A DNA stretch of 64,000 nucleotides, taken from the NCBI GenBank assembly GCA_015223225.1, contig JADFCQ010000001.1:806001-870000 (forward strand). Reading direction: 5' to 3'. Position 1 is the stretch's first letter; every line of letters starts with the position of its first letter. The stretch is from Acetobacteraceae bacterium H6797 (GTDB taxonomy: Bacteria > Pseudomonadota > Alphaproteobacteria > Acetobacterales > Acetobacteraceae). This document shows positions 38,506 through 47,628 of the stretch, piece after piece. A program made the position numbers and the translations under genes. The notes under the pieces were generated by a model. It was not told the DNA's origin. It was given only the letters and a program-made list of their open reading frames with translations, and searched no databases.

Positions 38506-39461
38506 CACGTCTTCTCCCCGCCGATGCCGTCGAGGAAGCGGGCGCCCTGCTCCGCGCCGGCCAGCTCGTGGCCTTCCCGACCGAGACCGTCTACGGCCTG
38601 GGCGCCGATGCGCGGAATGCCGCGGCCGTCGCCGCCATCTACGAGGCCAAGGGGCGCCCCAGCTTCAATCCGCTGATCAGCCATTTCGCCGAGCCCGAGG
38701 CCGCTTTCGAGGAAGTGGTGCCCGATGAGCGCGCCCGCCTCCTCGCCCGCCATTTCTGGCCTGGGCCGCTCACCCTCGTCCTGCCGCGCAGCCCCCGGGG
38801 CCAGGTGAGCCAGCTCGCCGGGGCCGGGCTCGAGACGCTCGCCGTCCGGGTGCCGGGCCATGAACAGGCCCTCGCCGTGCTGCGCGCCGCGGGCGTGCCC
38901 ATCGCGGCACCCTCCGCCAATCCCTCGGGCGGCATCTCCCCCACCTCGGCCCAGCATGTGCTCGACGGGCTCTCGGGCCGGATCGCGGCGGTGTTGGAAG
39001 GGGCGAATTGCACGGTCGGCGTGGAATCCACGGTGCTGGACCTCACCGGCCCCATCGCGGTTCTCCTCCGCCCCGGCGCCGTCACGACCGAAGCCATCGA
39101 GGCGCTGCTGGGCGAGCGCATCTTCCGCGCGCGGGAAACTGCCGCCGCGCCGAAATCCCCCGGTATGCTGCTCTCGCATTACGCGCCGACGCTCCCGGTG
39201 CGGATCAATGCCGTCTCGGTCGATGAGCGCGAGGCGCTTCTGGCCTTCGGCCCGCCCATGCGGGGCGCCGCGCTGACCTTCCAGCTCAGCGCCCCCGGCG
39301 ACACGACCGAGGCCGCGACCCGCCTCTTCCAGGGCCTGCGGGAACTCGACGCCCAGGGCCAGAAGCTCGGCCTCGATTGCATCGCCGTGATGGCCATCCC
39401 CATGGCGGGATTGGGCGAAGCGATCAATGATCGGCTGACCCGCGCGGCGGCGCCGCGTTAG
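38502..39461 (+). CDS. L-threonylcarbamoyladenylate synthase (Sua5 type)
   Basis: The 319-residue protein has the YrdC domain: GQLVAFPTETVYGLGADA, IYEAKGRPSFNPLISH, APSANPSGGISPTSAQHV and CTVGVESTVLDL. The C-terminal Sua5 domain follows (SPGMLLSHYAPTLPV). It makes the TC-AMP used for t6A37 tRNA modification. A 21-bp sequence around its stop is repeated 30 bases downstream (39440-39460 and 39470-39490). Confidence 0.93.
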   Translation: MTRLLPADAVEEAGALLRAGQLVAFPTETVYGLGADARNAAAVAAIYEAKGRPSFNPLISHFAEPEAAFEEVVPDERARLLARHFWPGPLTLVLPRSPRGQVSQLAGAGLETLAVRVPGHEQALAVLRAAGVPIAAPSANPSGGISPTSAQHVLDGLSGRIAAVLEGANCTVGVESTVLDLTGPIAVLLRPGAVTTEAIEALLGERIFRARETAAAPKSPGMLLSHYAPTLPVRINAVSVDEREALLAFGPPMRGAALTFQLSAPGDTTEAATRLFQGLRELDAQGQKLGLDCIAVMAIPMAGLGEAINDRLTRAAAPR

Positions 39462-39549
39462 TCATCGATCCGCGCGGCGGCGCCGCGCTAAGCTACTGAT
39501 CGCCCACGCTTCCTCCGAGGCGGGCGATTCGCCTGCCCTGGAGGCCCGC

Positions 39550-40419
39550 ATGTCCGACGATCGCATCACCCTGACCGGCGAGGGCCTTTCGGCCGCCATC
39601 AAGCTCACCGGCGCCGAGCTTTGCAGCCTCCAGGACGCCGAGGGCCGCGAATGGCTCTGGCAAGCCGGCCCCGCCTGGCCGCGCCATGCGCCCGTGCTCT
39701 TCCCCATCGTCGGGAAGCTCAAGGGCGACCGGCTCCAGGCCAAGGGGCAGGATTTCCGCGTCACTCAGCACGGCTTCGCCCGCGACAAACGCTTCACCCC
39801 TAGCGCGCAGAGCGCCTCCGCCTGCACCTTCACCCTGCAGGACGATGCTGAGACCCGCGCCCTCTTCCCCTTCGCCTTCCGCCTGATCATCGGCTGGAAG
39901 ATCGAGCAGGGCGCGCTGGTGCAGACGCTCACGGTCGAGAATCCGGGCGCCGAGCCGCTGCCCTTCTCCCTCGGCCTGCACCCGGCCTTCGCCTGGCCCC
40001 TCCCCGGCGCGCGGGACAAGGCGGGCCATTGGCTGGACTTCGCGCAGAGCGAGCCCGCCCCCATCCGCCGCCTCGACAATGGCGGGCTGGACGAGGCGCG
40101 GCCGAGCCCCATCGCCGGCAACCGGCTCGACCTGCATGACGGCCTCTTCGCCGAGGACGCCATCATCCTCGACCCCGTGGCCAGCCGCGGCCTGCGTTTC
40201 GTCGGCCCGGAGGGTCAGGCCATGACCGTGCAGTGGGAGGGCTTCCCCACGCTCGGCATCTGGAGCAAGCCGGGCGGGGCCGATTTCCTCTGCATCGAGC
40301 CCTGGCAGGGCTATGCCAGCCCCGTCGGCTGGGATGGCGATTTCGCGGCCAAGCCCGGCACCGTCACCCTGGCACCGGGCGAGGCCCGCCGTTTCACCGC
40401 GCGCTTCAGCCCGCGTTGA
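39550..40419 (+). CDS. Aldose 1-epimerase family protein (LacX-like)
   Basis: The 289-residue protein has the mutarotase fold pattern: GAELCSLQDAEGREWLW, WPRHAPVLFPIVGKLKGD, QHGFARDKRF (active-site His), FSLGLHPAFAWPL (second His) and FLCIEPWQGYAS (catalytic Glu). It interconverts sugar anomers, but the sugar is unknown. Its 3' end overlaps the converging acetyltransferase gene by 14 bases. Confidence 0.88.
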   Translation: MSDDRITLTGEGLSAAIKLTGAELCSLQDAEGREWLWQAGPAWPRHAPVLFPIVGKLKGDRLQAKGQDFRVTQHGFARDKRFTPSAQSASACTFTLQDDAETRALFPFAFRLIIGWKIEQGALVQTLTVENPGAEPLPFSLGLHPAFAWPLPGARDKAGHWLDFAQSEPAPIRRLDNGGLDEARPSPIAGNRLDLHDGLFAEDAIILDPVASRGLRFVGPEGQAMTVQWEGFPTLGIWSKPGGADFLCIEPWQGYASPVGWDGDFAAKPGTVTLAPGEARRFTARFSPR

Positions 40420-41047
40420 CGCGCTCCCATTTCGCGCAGAAAGCCTCGATATCGCTGGACTGGAAATCCTTGAGCCGTTCCATGACGGTCTCGAAGGGCC
40501 AGTCCCACCAGGCCATGGCCTGGAGCCGCGCGGCCAGTGCGGGCGGGACACGGTCGCGCAATTTCTTCGCCGGCACGCCGCCCACGATCGTATAGGGCGC
40601 GACATCCTTCGCCACGACCGCACCCGCCGCCAGCACCGCGCCATCGCCAACGGTGACGCCCGGCAGCACGATCACCCCATGCCCGATCCAGACGTCATTG
40701 CCGATCACCACCCGGTCCTTACGGCGATCGACGAAGAACTTCCGGTCCCGTTCCTGCGAGGCATCGTAATATTCGGGGCAGTAGGTGAAGCGATGGATGG
40801 TGGGCCGGTCCAGCGGGTGGTTCGGTGCGCCGATCCGCACCGAAGCGGCGATGGCACAGTATTTCCCGATCTCGGCGTCGGCCACCATGCAATATTGGCC
40901 GAGATAGCTATAATCGCCGATCGTGCAATATTCGAGCGCCGTGTCATGGCCGATCTCGCAGCAGACACCCAGGGTGACCTCACGCTGCTTCACATTGGCA
41001 TGGATGACGGTCTCGGCGATCTTGGGCCGGTTGATGGTCTCGCTCAC
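40406..41047 (-). CDS. Hexapeptide-repeat acetyltransferase of the phosphonate-cluster type
   Basis: The 213-residue protein forms a left-handed beta helix (GHDTALEYCTIGDYSYLG, ADAEIGKYCAIAASVRIGA). It then has NHPLDRPTIHRFTY, a loop, and VIGNDVWIGHGVIVLPGVTVGDGAVLAAGAVV with PYTIVGGVPAK. The HPLDR segment and closing AWWDWPFE match the transferase family often encoded in phn clusters (TIGR03308, from memory). No C-P lyase genes are nearby, so the acceptor is unknown. Confidence 0.82.
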   Translation of the reverse strand: MSETINRPKIAETVIHANVKQREVTLGVCCEIGHDTALEYCTIGDYSYLGQYCMVADAEIGKYCAIAASVRIGAPNHPLDRPTIHRFTYCPEYYDASQERDRKFFVDRRKDRVVIGNDVWIGHGVIVLPGVTVGDGAVLAAGAVVAKDVAPYTIVGGVPAKKLRDRVPPALAARLQAMAWWDWPFETVMERLKDFQSSDIEAFCAKWERVNAG

Positions 41048-41175
41048 GGCAGGCTCTCCTCGAAGAACGGCGCTTCTACGCCCGGAGCCATGTCAGCCTG
41101 ATGACAGCCGGGCCGTTTCCGTTTTCGCCCCCGCTATGCTACGGGCGCGTGACCAATGACCCCCGCCGCCCCGAC

Positions 41176-42045
41176 ATGCTGAAACGCCTGCAACGACACC
41201 CCGCCGTCCAGAACGCGGCGGCCTGGCTGCTCGGCACCTATCTCACCTTCGTCTTCTACACGACCCGCTGGACCGTGGTGAACGAGCCCGCCGCGCGCTT
41301 CGTCACGACGCCGGGCCAGCCCATGATCGTGACCTTCTGGCACGAAGGCCTCGCCCTGATCGCGGGCTCGCAATGGCTGCTGCGCCGCCGCTTCGAGGTG
41401 GTGCGCACCATCGGCGGGCATGTGCTGGTTTCCCGCCATCGCGACGGCCGGCTCATCGGCGAGATCGTGCGGCGCTTCGGCTATGACATCGTCCATGCCT
41501 CCTCCTCCGATGGCGGCTCGACCGGGCTGCGCGTGCTCGCGCGCCTGCTGAAGAAGGGCGAGAGCATCGCCATCACCCCCGACGGCCCGCGCGGCCCGCG
41601 CCGTGTCGCGGCCCCTGGCGTTGGCCAGCTCGCGGCCATGACGGGCGCGCCGGCGGTGGCCATCGGCGCCGCGACCAGCCGCATGAAGATCCTCCCCAGC
41701 TGGGACAGGATGCGCATCCCCCTGCCCTTCGCGCGCGGTGTCTTCGTCTTTTCCGAACCCGTGAATGCCGGGCGCGACCAGGCCGAATGGGCCCAGGAGG
41801 CCATCGCCCAGGCCATGAACGAGGCCTGCGCCCAGGCCGATCGCTGGCTGACCGACCCGGCGGGTGTCGAAGCCCACTACGCGGCCGGGAGCCGGGCCGC
41901 GGCGGGTGACGATACCCGCTCCACCGCTGGCGATGGGAAGCCTTCTACGGCCGGTGCAGAGAACCGTTCCACGACTGGTGCCGAGCCCTCGACCGCCGGC
42001 ACCGAGAGCCCCTCGGCGAGCGCCGAAAACCGGACGGCTGGATGA
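41176..42045 (+). CDS. DUF374 lysophospholipid acyltransferase-like protein with STAG tail
   Basis: The 289-residue protein has an acyltransferase core: VTFWHEGLALIAGSQ (catalytic His56), VSRHRDGRLIGEIVRRFG, SSDGGSTGLRVLARLLKKGESIAITPDGPRGPRR. DUF374 members sit with Kdo/lipid A genes and probably acylate an envelope lipid. The last 40 residues are an unusual low-complexity tail with repeats of STAG, STTGAE and SASAEN. I chose the ATG at 41176, and a GTG at 41149 would add nine residues. It overlaps waaA by four bases. Confidence 0.87.
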   Translation: MLKRLQRHPAVQNAAAWLLGTYLTFVFYTTRWTVVNEPAARFVTTPGQPMIVTFWHEGLALIAGSQWLLRRRFEVVRTIGGHVLVSRHRDGRLIGEIVRRFGYDIVHASSSDGGSTGLRVLARLLKKGESIAITPDGPRGPRRVAAPGVGQLAAMTGAPAVAIGAATSRMKILPSWDRMRIPLPFARGVFVFSEPVNAGRDQAEWAQEAIAQAMNEACAQADRWLTDPAGVEAHYAAGSRAAAGDDTRSTAGDGKPSTAGAENRSTTGAEPSTAGTESPSASAENRTAG

Positions 42046-43316
42046 GCCTCACGCTCTCGCTCTGGCGCGGGCTGATCACCCTGGCCGTGCCGGTGCTGCG
42101 CGCGAATCTCCGCCGCCGCGCCGAGGTCGGCAAGGAGGAGCCCGCGCGCCTGCCCGAGCGCGAGGGCTTCGGCGCCGCCCGCCCCGAGGGCCCGCTCTTC
42201 TGGCTCCATGCCGCGAGCGTGGGGGAAAGCCAGTCCATCCTGCCGCTGCTCGGCCCGATGTTGGCCGCCCGGCCGGGGCTGACTATCCTCATCACCACGG
42301 GCAGCGTCACCTCGGCGAAGCTGCTGCGCGAGCGCCTGCCCCGCGCCCTGGCCCGGCGCGTCATCCACCGTTTCGTGCCGCTCGACGTGCCGGCCTGGGT
42401 CAACCGCTTCCTCGACGGCTGGCAGCCCGATGCGGCGGCCTTCGTCGATAGCGAAATCTGGCCGAGCCTTCTCTCCGCCGCCCATCGCCGCGCCATCCCC
42501 ATGGCCCTGGTCAATGCCCGCATGTCCGACCGCTCGGCCGGGCGCTGGGGGCGGATGCGCGGCCTGGCCCGGGCGCTGCTCGGCCCCTTCCGCCTCGTGC
42601 TCGCCAAGTCGCCCGAGGATGCCGCGCGCTTCGCCGCCCTCGGCGCGCCGCGCGTCGAGGCCTGGGGCAATCTGAAATCGGCCGCCGCCCCCCTGCCGGT
42701 GAAGCAAGCCGAACTCGCCCGCCTCAAGGCGCTGCTCGCCGGCCGGCCCGTGGCGCTCGCCGCCAGCACCCATCCCGGCGAGGAGGCGATGATGATGGCC
42801 GCCCATCGCCGCCTCCTGCCCCGCTTCCCCAATCTGCTGACCATCATCGCCCCCCGACACCCGCATCGCGGCGAGGCCATCGCGGCCGATGCCGGCGGCC
42901 TGCCCATCACCCGCCGCGCCCTGAACCAGGATCCGCCCTCCGGCCCCGGCATCTGGCTCATGGACACGCTGGGCGAGCTGGGCCTCGGCTACCGGCTGGC
43001 CGATGTCGCCCTGGTCGGCGGCTCGCTGGTGCCGCATGGGGGGCAGAATCCGCTCGAGCCCGCCCGCCTCGGCTGCCCCATCCTGCTGGGGCCCCATACC
43101 GGCAATTTCGCCGAGACGGCCGCCGAATTGCTCGGCGCGGGCGGTGCCCGGTTAGTGCCCGACGCGGCGATGCTGGCGCCCTGCCTCGCCGATGTGCTAT
43201 CGGATGCCACGTTGGGCGGATCGATGGCGGCGAAAGCCGCGGAACTGGCCAATGAGGGCGCCGGACTCCCCGAAAGGGTCGCCGCGGCCCTGATCGAACT
43301 CTTGCCCCGTCCCTGA
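42042..43316 (+). CDS. waaA: 3-deoxy-D-manno-octulosonic acid (Kdo) transferase
   Basis: The 424-residue glycosyltransferase has the catalytic Glu62 in HAASVGESQS, the N-terminal membrane segment (residues 5-22), VDSEIWPSLL, VNARMSDRS and HGGQNPLEPARLGCPILLGPHTGNF near the C-terminus. It adds Kdo to lipid IVA at the inner face of the inner membrane. Overlap with the DUF374 gene and the following lpxK and acyltransferase genes make a clear lipid A/Kdo operon. Confidence 0.95.
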   Translation: MSLTLSLWRGLITLAVPVLRANLRRRAEVGKEEPARLPEREGFGAARPEGPLFWLHAASVGESQSILPLLGPMLAARPGLTILITTGSVTSAKLLRERLPRALARRVIHRFVPLDVPAWVNRFLDGWQPDAAAFVDSEIWPSLLSAAHRRAIPMALVNARMSDRSAGRWGRMRGLARALLGPFRLVLAKSPEDAARFAALGAPRVEAWGNLKSAAAPLPVKQAELARLKALLAGRPVALAASTHPGEEAMMMAAHRRLLPRFPNLLTIIAPRHPHRGEAIAADAGGLPITRRALNQDPPSGPGIWLMDTLGELGLGYRLADVALVGGSLVPHGGQNPLEPARLGCPILLGPHTGNFAETAAELLGAGGARLVPDAAMLAPCLADVLSDATLGGSMAAKAAELANEGAGLPERVAAALIELLPRP

Positions 43317-43369
43317 CCATTCCGGTGAGGCGGGACACCCTGGCCTGATGTGGGAGAACACCTTCCAGT

Positions 43370-44359
43370 ATGCGCGCCCCCGGCTTCTGGAGCGGGGACG
43401 GCGGGGGAATCATGCCCTTGCTGCTCTCGCCGATCGCTTCCATCTATGCCCGCACCACGGCCAAGCGCATGTCGCAACCCGGGTGGCAGGCGCCCGTCCC
43501 CGTCATCTGCTGCGGCAACGCGACGGCTGGCGGCGCGGGTAAGACGACGGTGGCGCTCGATCTCGGCCGGCGCCTGGGCAATCGCGGCGTGAACGTGCAT
43601 TTCCTGTTGCGCGGCTATGGCGGCAAGCTCAAGGGCCCCGTCCGCGTCGATCCCGCCAAGCATGACAGCCGGGCCGTGGGCGACGAGGCGCTGCTCCTCG
43701 CCGCCGAGCGCCCCACCTGGATCGCGGCCGACCGTGCCGCCGGCGCCAAGGCGGCCATCGAGGCCGGCGCCCAGGCCATCGTCATGGATGACGGGCTGCA
43801 GAACCCGACGCTGGAGAAGGACCTCTCCCTCCTCGTCATCGATGGCGGCTTCGGCTTCGGCAATGGCAAGGTCATCCCCTCGGGCCCGCTGCGCGAGCCG
43901 GTGGCCGCCGCCGCCGCCCGCTCGCAGGCCGCGCTGCTGATCGGCGAGGATGAGTCCAACGCCCTCGCCCAGCTCCCGCCCGACCTGCCGGTGCTGCGCG
44001 CCCGCCTGGTGCCGGGCCCTGATGCGGCGCTGCTCTCGGGCCAGCCGGTCTATGCCTTCTGCGGCATCGCCAGCCCGCGCAAGTTCTTCGCCACGCTGCA
44101 GGAATCGGGCGCGGTGATCGCGGGCCGCATGGCCTTCGCCGACCACTACCCCTTCGATGCCGGCGACCTGCGCGACATCCTGGCCGAGGCGGAGCGGCTG
44201 CGCGCCATTCCCGTCACCACCAAGAAGGATTTCGTGCGCATCCCCGCCGCCTTCCGCTCGCGCGTCACGGTCGTCACCGTGAAGCTCGAATGGGACGATC
44301 CGGCGCGGATGGAAATGCTGCTCGATCCTCTGGCCGCGAGGGTGCCCGTGCCGGCCTGA
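43370..44359 (+). CDS. lpxK: Tetraacyldisaccharide 4'-kinase
   Basis: The 329-residue protein begins MRAPGFWSGD, close to the usual LpxK N-terminus, and has the P-loop GNATAGGAGKTT (49-60), LLRGYGGKLKGP, VGDEALLLA and VMDDGLQNPTL (Walker B-like). It phosphorylates the lipid A precursor to lipid IVA. Ordinary LpxK P-loops read GGTGKT, and here the sequence is GGAGKT. It follows waaA by 53 bases. Confidence 0.95.
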   Translation: MRAPGFWSGDGGGIMPLLLSPIASIYARTTAKRMSQPGWQAPVPVICCGNATAGGAGKTTVALDLGRRLGNRGVNVHFLLRGYGGKLKGPVRVDPAKHDSRAVGDEALLLAAERPTWIAADRAAGAKAAIEAGAQAIVMDDGLQNPTLEKDLSLLVIDGGFGFGNGKVIPSGPLREPVAAAAARSQAALLIGEDESNALAQLPPDLPVLRARLVPGPDAALLSGQPVYAFCGIASPRKFFATLQESGAVIAGRMAFADHYPFDAGDLRDILAEAERLRAIPVTTKKDFVRIPAAFRSRVTVVTVKLEWDDPARMEMLLDPLAARVPVPA

Positions 44360-44378
44360 GGCCGGCGCGACCGAACCC

Positions 44379-45266
44379 ATGCCCCGTCTCTCCCATCTCG
44401 TCGAATATGCGGGCGCGCGCCTGGCCCTCGGCCTCGCCCGCCTGCTCGGCCCGGTCGGCGCCTCCAATCTCGGCGGCTTCGTCACCCGCACGCTCGGGCC
44501 CTTCCTGCCCGCGCATCGCACGGCGCAGCGCAACCTCCGCCTCGCCTTCCCGGAGAAGAGCGAGGCCGAGCGCGCCGCCATTCTCCGCGCCGCCTGGGAC
44601 AATCTCGGCCGCAGCATGGCCGAATTGCCGCATCTCGCCGCCCTCGGCCCCGATGACGGCCGCATCGGCTGGACCATCGAGGGCGAGGAACAGGTCGCGG
44701 CCCTGCGCCAGGGGGGTGCCGCGGTCATGCTCTCGGCCCATCTCGGCAACTGGGAATTGCTGACCCATCTGATCCTGCGCGAGGGGCTGCGGGGGGCGGG
44801 CATCTATCGCGCGCCGGACAATCCGCTCGTCGATCGGGAGATGAAGGCCCTGCGCGGCGGCGACCGGCTGCCGCTCTTCCCGAAAGGCCCGCAGGGCGCG
44901 CGCCAGGCGCTCAAGCACCTCGCCACCGGCGGCGTGCTGGCCCTGCTGGCCGATCAGCGGATGAGCGACGGCATCGCCGTGCCCTTCTTCGGGCATCCGG
45001 CCATGACGGCCCCGGCCCTCGCCGCCCTCGCCCTGCGGCAGCGCTGCCCCGTCATCCCGGCGCGGACCATCCGCCTCGGCCCCGCCCGCTTCCGCGTCGT
45101 GGTCGAGCCGCCCCTGCCGCTGCCGCCGGAGGAGATGCCGCGCGAGGAGGCCATCCTCGCCCTCATGACCGCCGTGAACGAGCGCATCGAGGCCTGGGTG
45201 CGGGAGAATCCCGGCCAGTGGCTCTGGCAGCATCGCCGCTGGCCCAAGACGGCGATGCCTGACTGA
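44379..45266 (+). CDS. LpxL/HtrB-type lipid A acyltransferase
   Basis: The 295-residue protein has the acyltransferase HX4E motif at His121-Glu126 (SAHLGNWE), AGIYRAPDNPLVDREM, GGVLALLADQRMSDGIAVPFFG and the closing ENPGQWLWQHRRW, all typical of LpxL/LpxM. It would add a secondary acyl chain to Kdo2-lipid A. It is the last gene of the envelope operon. LpxL versus LpxM is not decided. Confidence 0.9.
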   Translation: MPRLSHLVEYAGARLALGLARLLGPVGASNLGGFVTRTLGPFLPAHRTAQRNLRLAFPEKSEAERAAILRAAWDNLGRSMAELPHLAALGPDDGRIGWTIEGEEQVAALRQGGAAVMLSAHLGNWELLTHLILREGLRGAGIYRAPDNPLVDREMKALRGGDRLPLFPKGPQGARQALKHLATGGVLALLADQRMSDGIAVPFFGHPAMTAPALAALALRQRCPVIPARTIRLGPARFRVVVEPPLPLPPEEMPREEAILALMTAVNERIEAWVRENPGQWLWQHRRWPKTAMPD

Positions 45267-45354
45267 CGTCATCGTTCCGTCTCTCAACATCCTTCCCCGC
45301 CGGGGATACACGCCCCGCCCGGTTCGCTGCCGGCCGCACCCTGGGGAGGATGTC

Positions 45355-46065
45355 ATGACGGAAGACGACGGCTGGAACAGCTCGGCCGAAGCCTGGATCA
45401 CCGAACAGGGCGAGGAAGGCGATTACGGCCGCCGCTTCGTGCTCGACGCACCGATGATCGCAAGGATCGAGGGCCGCGGTTTCCGCACCGCCCTCGATAT
45501 CGGCTGCGGCGAGGGCCGCTTCTGCCGCATCATGCGCGGCCTCGGCATCGCGCCCACGGGCATCGACCCGACCGAGAGCCTGCTCGCCCGCGCCCGCGCG
45601 CTGGACCCGAAGGGCGACTATCGCGCGGGCCGCGCCGAGACCATCGGGCAGGAAACCTATGATCTCGTCGTCAGCTACCTCAGCCTGATCGACATTCCCG
45701 ATATCGACACGGCCATCCCGAAGATGGTCGAGGCCTTGAAGCCCGGCGGCACGCTGCTCGTCGCGAATCTTACCAGTTTCAACACCGCCGGCCCCGCCGA
45801 AGGCTGGCGGCGCGGCCCCGATGGCGAGCCCTTCTTCACCATCGACCATTACATGGAGGATCGCGCCCGCTGGGTGGGCTGGCGCGGCATCCGCATCGTC
45901 AACTGGCACCGCCCGCTCAGCCGCTACATGAGCCTCTTCCTGGGCCAGGGGCTGATCCTGCGCCATTTCGACGAGCCGCTGCCCCAGGGCGGCGCACCTG
46001 ACAAGGCCGACCGCTACCGCCGCGTGCCCTATTTCCACATCATGGAGTGGCAGAAGCCGGGTTAG
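45355..46065 (+). CDS. Class I SAM-dependent methyltransferase
   Basis: The 236-residue protein has SAM-binding motif I LDIGCGEGRFCRIM, the acidic GIDPTESLLARA turn and LVVSYLSLIDIPDID in post-motif positions. A GGGGAGGATGTC ribosome site precedes the ATG. The C-terminal segment contains several Trp/Arg-rich stretches. No neighbour indicates the substrate. It converges with tag. Confidence 0.85.
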   Translation: MTEDDGWNSSAEAWITEQGEEGDYGRRFVLDAPMIARIEGRGFRTALDIGCGEGRFCRIMRGLGIAPTGIDPTESLLARARALDPKGDYRAGRAETIGQETYDLVVSYLSLIDIPDIDTAIPKMVEALKPGGTLLVANLTSFNTAGPAEGWRRGPDGEPFFTIDHYMEDRARWVGWRGIRIVNWHRPLSRYMSLFLGQGLILRHFDEPLPQGGAPDKADRYRRVPYFHIMEWQKPG

Positions 46066-46089
46066 GGCCGAACCGGCGCCCCGGGGCTC

Positions 46090-46650
46090 TCAGACGGGCT
46101 TACGGCGGCAGAAGCAGTCCGGCGCATGGTCATTCACCATGCCCACCGCCTGCATCCAGGCATAGACGATGGTCGGCCCGACGAATTTGAACCCCCGCTG
46201 CTTCAGCGCCTTGGACATGGCCTCCGACAGCGGCGTGCTGGAGCGGCTCGCCACCCCGCCCTCGTCGATCGGCTTTCCGCCCACCATGCCCCAGGCGAAG
46301 GCCGAGAAATCCTCGCCCTTCTCGCGCATCGCGAGATAGGCGCGGGCATTGCCGATGGTCGCCTCGATCTTGGCCCGCGCGCGGATGATGCCGGCATCGC
46401 CCATCAGCCGCTCCACATCGGCCTCATCGAACCGCGCCACCACTTCCGGCTCGAAACCCTTGAAGGCCGCGCGGAACCCCTCCCGGCGCTTGAGCACGGT
46501 GATCCAGGAGAGGCCGGCCTGGAACCCCTCCAGCATCAGCATCTCCCACAGCTCGCGGCTGTCGCGGATCGGCACGCCCCATTCCTGGTCGTGATAGGCG
46601 ATGTAGATCGGGTCTTCGCCCACCCAGCGGCATCGAATGAGGTCGGTCAT
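46090..46650 (-). CDS. tag: DNA-3-methyladenine glycosylase I
   Basis: The 186-residue protein has the Tag pattern: RCRWVGEDPIYIAYHDQEWG (with Cys7 and His20 as zinc ligands), LWEMLMLEGFQAGLSW with the catalytic-site Glu, LKRREGFRAAF, and a C-terminal NDHAPDCFCR zinc segment. It excises 3-methyladenine from alkylated DNA. I chose the ATG at 46648-46650; one five codons upstream is also possible. It is divergent from the flavin reductase gene, with a 96-bp shared promoter region. Confidence 0.93.
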   Translation of the reverse strand: MTDLIRCRWVGEDPIYIAYHDQEWGVPIRDSRELWEMLMLEGFQAGLSWITVLKRREGFRAAFKGFEPEVVARFDEADVERLMGDAGIIRARAKIEATIGNARAYLAMREKGEDFSAFAWGMVGGKPIDEGGVASRSSTPLSEAMSKALKQRGFKFVGPTIVYAWMQAVGMVNDHAPDCFCRRKPV

Positions 46651-46746
46651 GGCCCATGTGCCCATTTTGTTCTCGCCGGAGATATCACGCCCCCACAAGA
46701 CCGCCAAGCCCGACGCGTCTATCCTGCGCCTAACCAGGAGTATTCG

Positions 46747-47361
46747 ATGACCGAGACCTATTTCTACGAGCCGCTCAAGGGCCACGGCCTGCCGCATGAC
46801 CCGTTCAAGGCCATCCTCACCCCGCGCCCCATCGGCTGGATTTCCACGGTCGATGCCGAGGGCCGGGTGAACCTCGCGCCCTATTCCTTCTTCGCCGCCA
46901 TCGCGACCTTCCCGCCCATGGTCTGCTTCTCGAGCGACGGGAAGAAGGACACGGTGAGCAATGCCGAGGCCACGGGCGAATTCGTCTACAACCTCGCGAC
47001 GCGCGACCTCGCCTGGGCCATGAACGAGACCTGCGCGCCCCTGCCCCATGGCGAGAACGAGATGATCCGCGCCGGCCTCGCCGCCGCGCCCTCGCGCCTG
47101 GTGAAGCCGCCGCGCGTGGCGGCCACCCCGGCAGCCTTCGAATGCAAGGTGACGCAGGTGATCCAGCTCACCGGCGCCGATGGCGAAAAGCGCGACAACT
47201 GGATGGTCATCGGCCAGGTGATGGGCGTGCATATCGACCCGGCCTATCTCAAGGATGGCCGTTTCGATACCGTCGCCGCCCGCCCCATCGCCCGCTGCGG
47301 CTATCGGGGCGACTATGCCGAGGTCTCGGAACTCTTCGAGATGTTCCGCCCCACGGCCTAA
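46747..47361 (+). CDS. Flavin reductase-like (FMN-binding split barrel) protein
   Basis: The 204-residue protein has ILTPRPIGWISTVDAEGRVNLAPYSFFAAIATFPPMVCFSS, the flavin reductase domain signature, and ATGEFVYNLATRDLAWAMNETCAPLPHGENEM. It likely binds FMN and may reduce flavin or act on a small substrate. AGGAG lies six bases before the ATG. It ends six bases before the converging sdhAF4-like gene. Confidence 0.87.
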   Translation: MTETYFYEPLKGHGLPHDPFKAILTPRPIGWISTVDAEGRVNLAPYSFFAAIATFPPMVCFSSDGKKDTVSNAEATGEFVYNLATRDLAWAMNETCAPLPHGENEMIRAGLAAAPSRLVKPPRVAATPAAFECKVTQVIQLTGADGEKRDNWMVIGQVMGVHIDPAYLKDGRFDTVAARPIARCGYRGDYAEVSELFEMFRPTA

Positions 47362-47367
47362 GGGCGC

Positions 47368-47586
47368 TCAGAAGTCGGAGACGCGGCCTTTCCGTTCCCA
47401 ATCGCCATAACGGGTGGGTTCAGGCCCCTTGGGGCCACCGATCTCCGACGGCATCACGGGCTTCGGATCGGGCTTGGCGGGGGAGACAGCCTCGGACTTG
47501 TCCTTCGGCGTTTCCGGCTTGCCCGTTTCCGGCTGGCCCGTTTCTGAATTCTGGGGGGCGGTATCCCCCTGGTCCTTGGTGCTCAT
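47368..47586 (-). CDS. Succinate dehydrogenase assembly factor 4 (DUF1674)
   Basis: The 72-residue protein has a disordered Glu/Pro/Thr-rich half and the conserved end [25 protein letters not shown]. This tail is the DUF1674/SdhAF4 signature; the factor helps flavinylate or protect SdhA. Only the last 25 residues are conserved in the family. It is divergent from htpX with a 42-bp gap. Confidence 0.9.
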   Translation of the reverse strand: MSTKDQGDTAPQNSETGQPETGKPETPKDKSEAVSPAKPDPKPVMPSEIGGPKGPEPTRYGDWERKGRVSDF

Positions 47587-47628
47587 GACCCCCATTTGTG
47601 TCCGAGAGGACATCTTCGGAAAGGGGCC

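Noticed and set aside
39440-39490. 21-bp direct repeat around the Sua5 stop codon
   Set aside because: A short GC-rich microduplication with period 30, explained by slippage; no function suggested.
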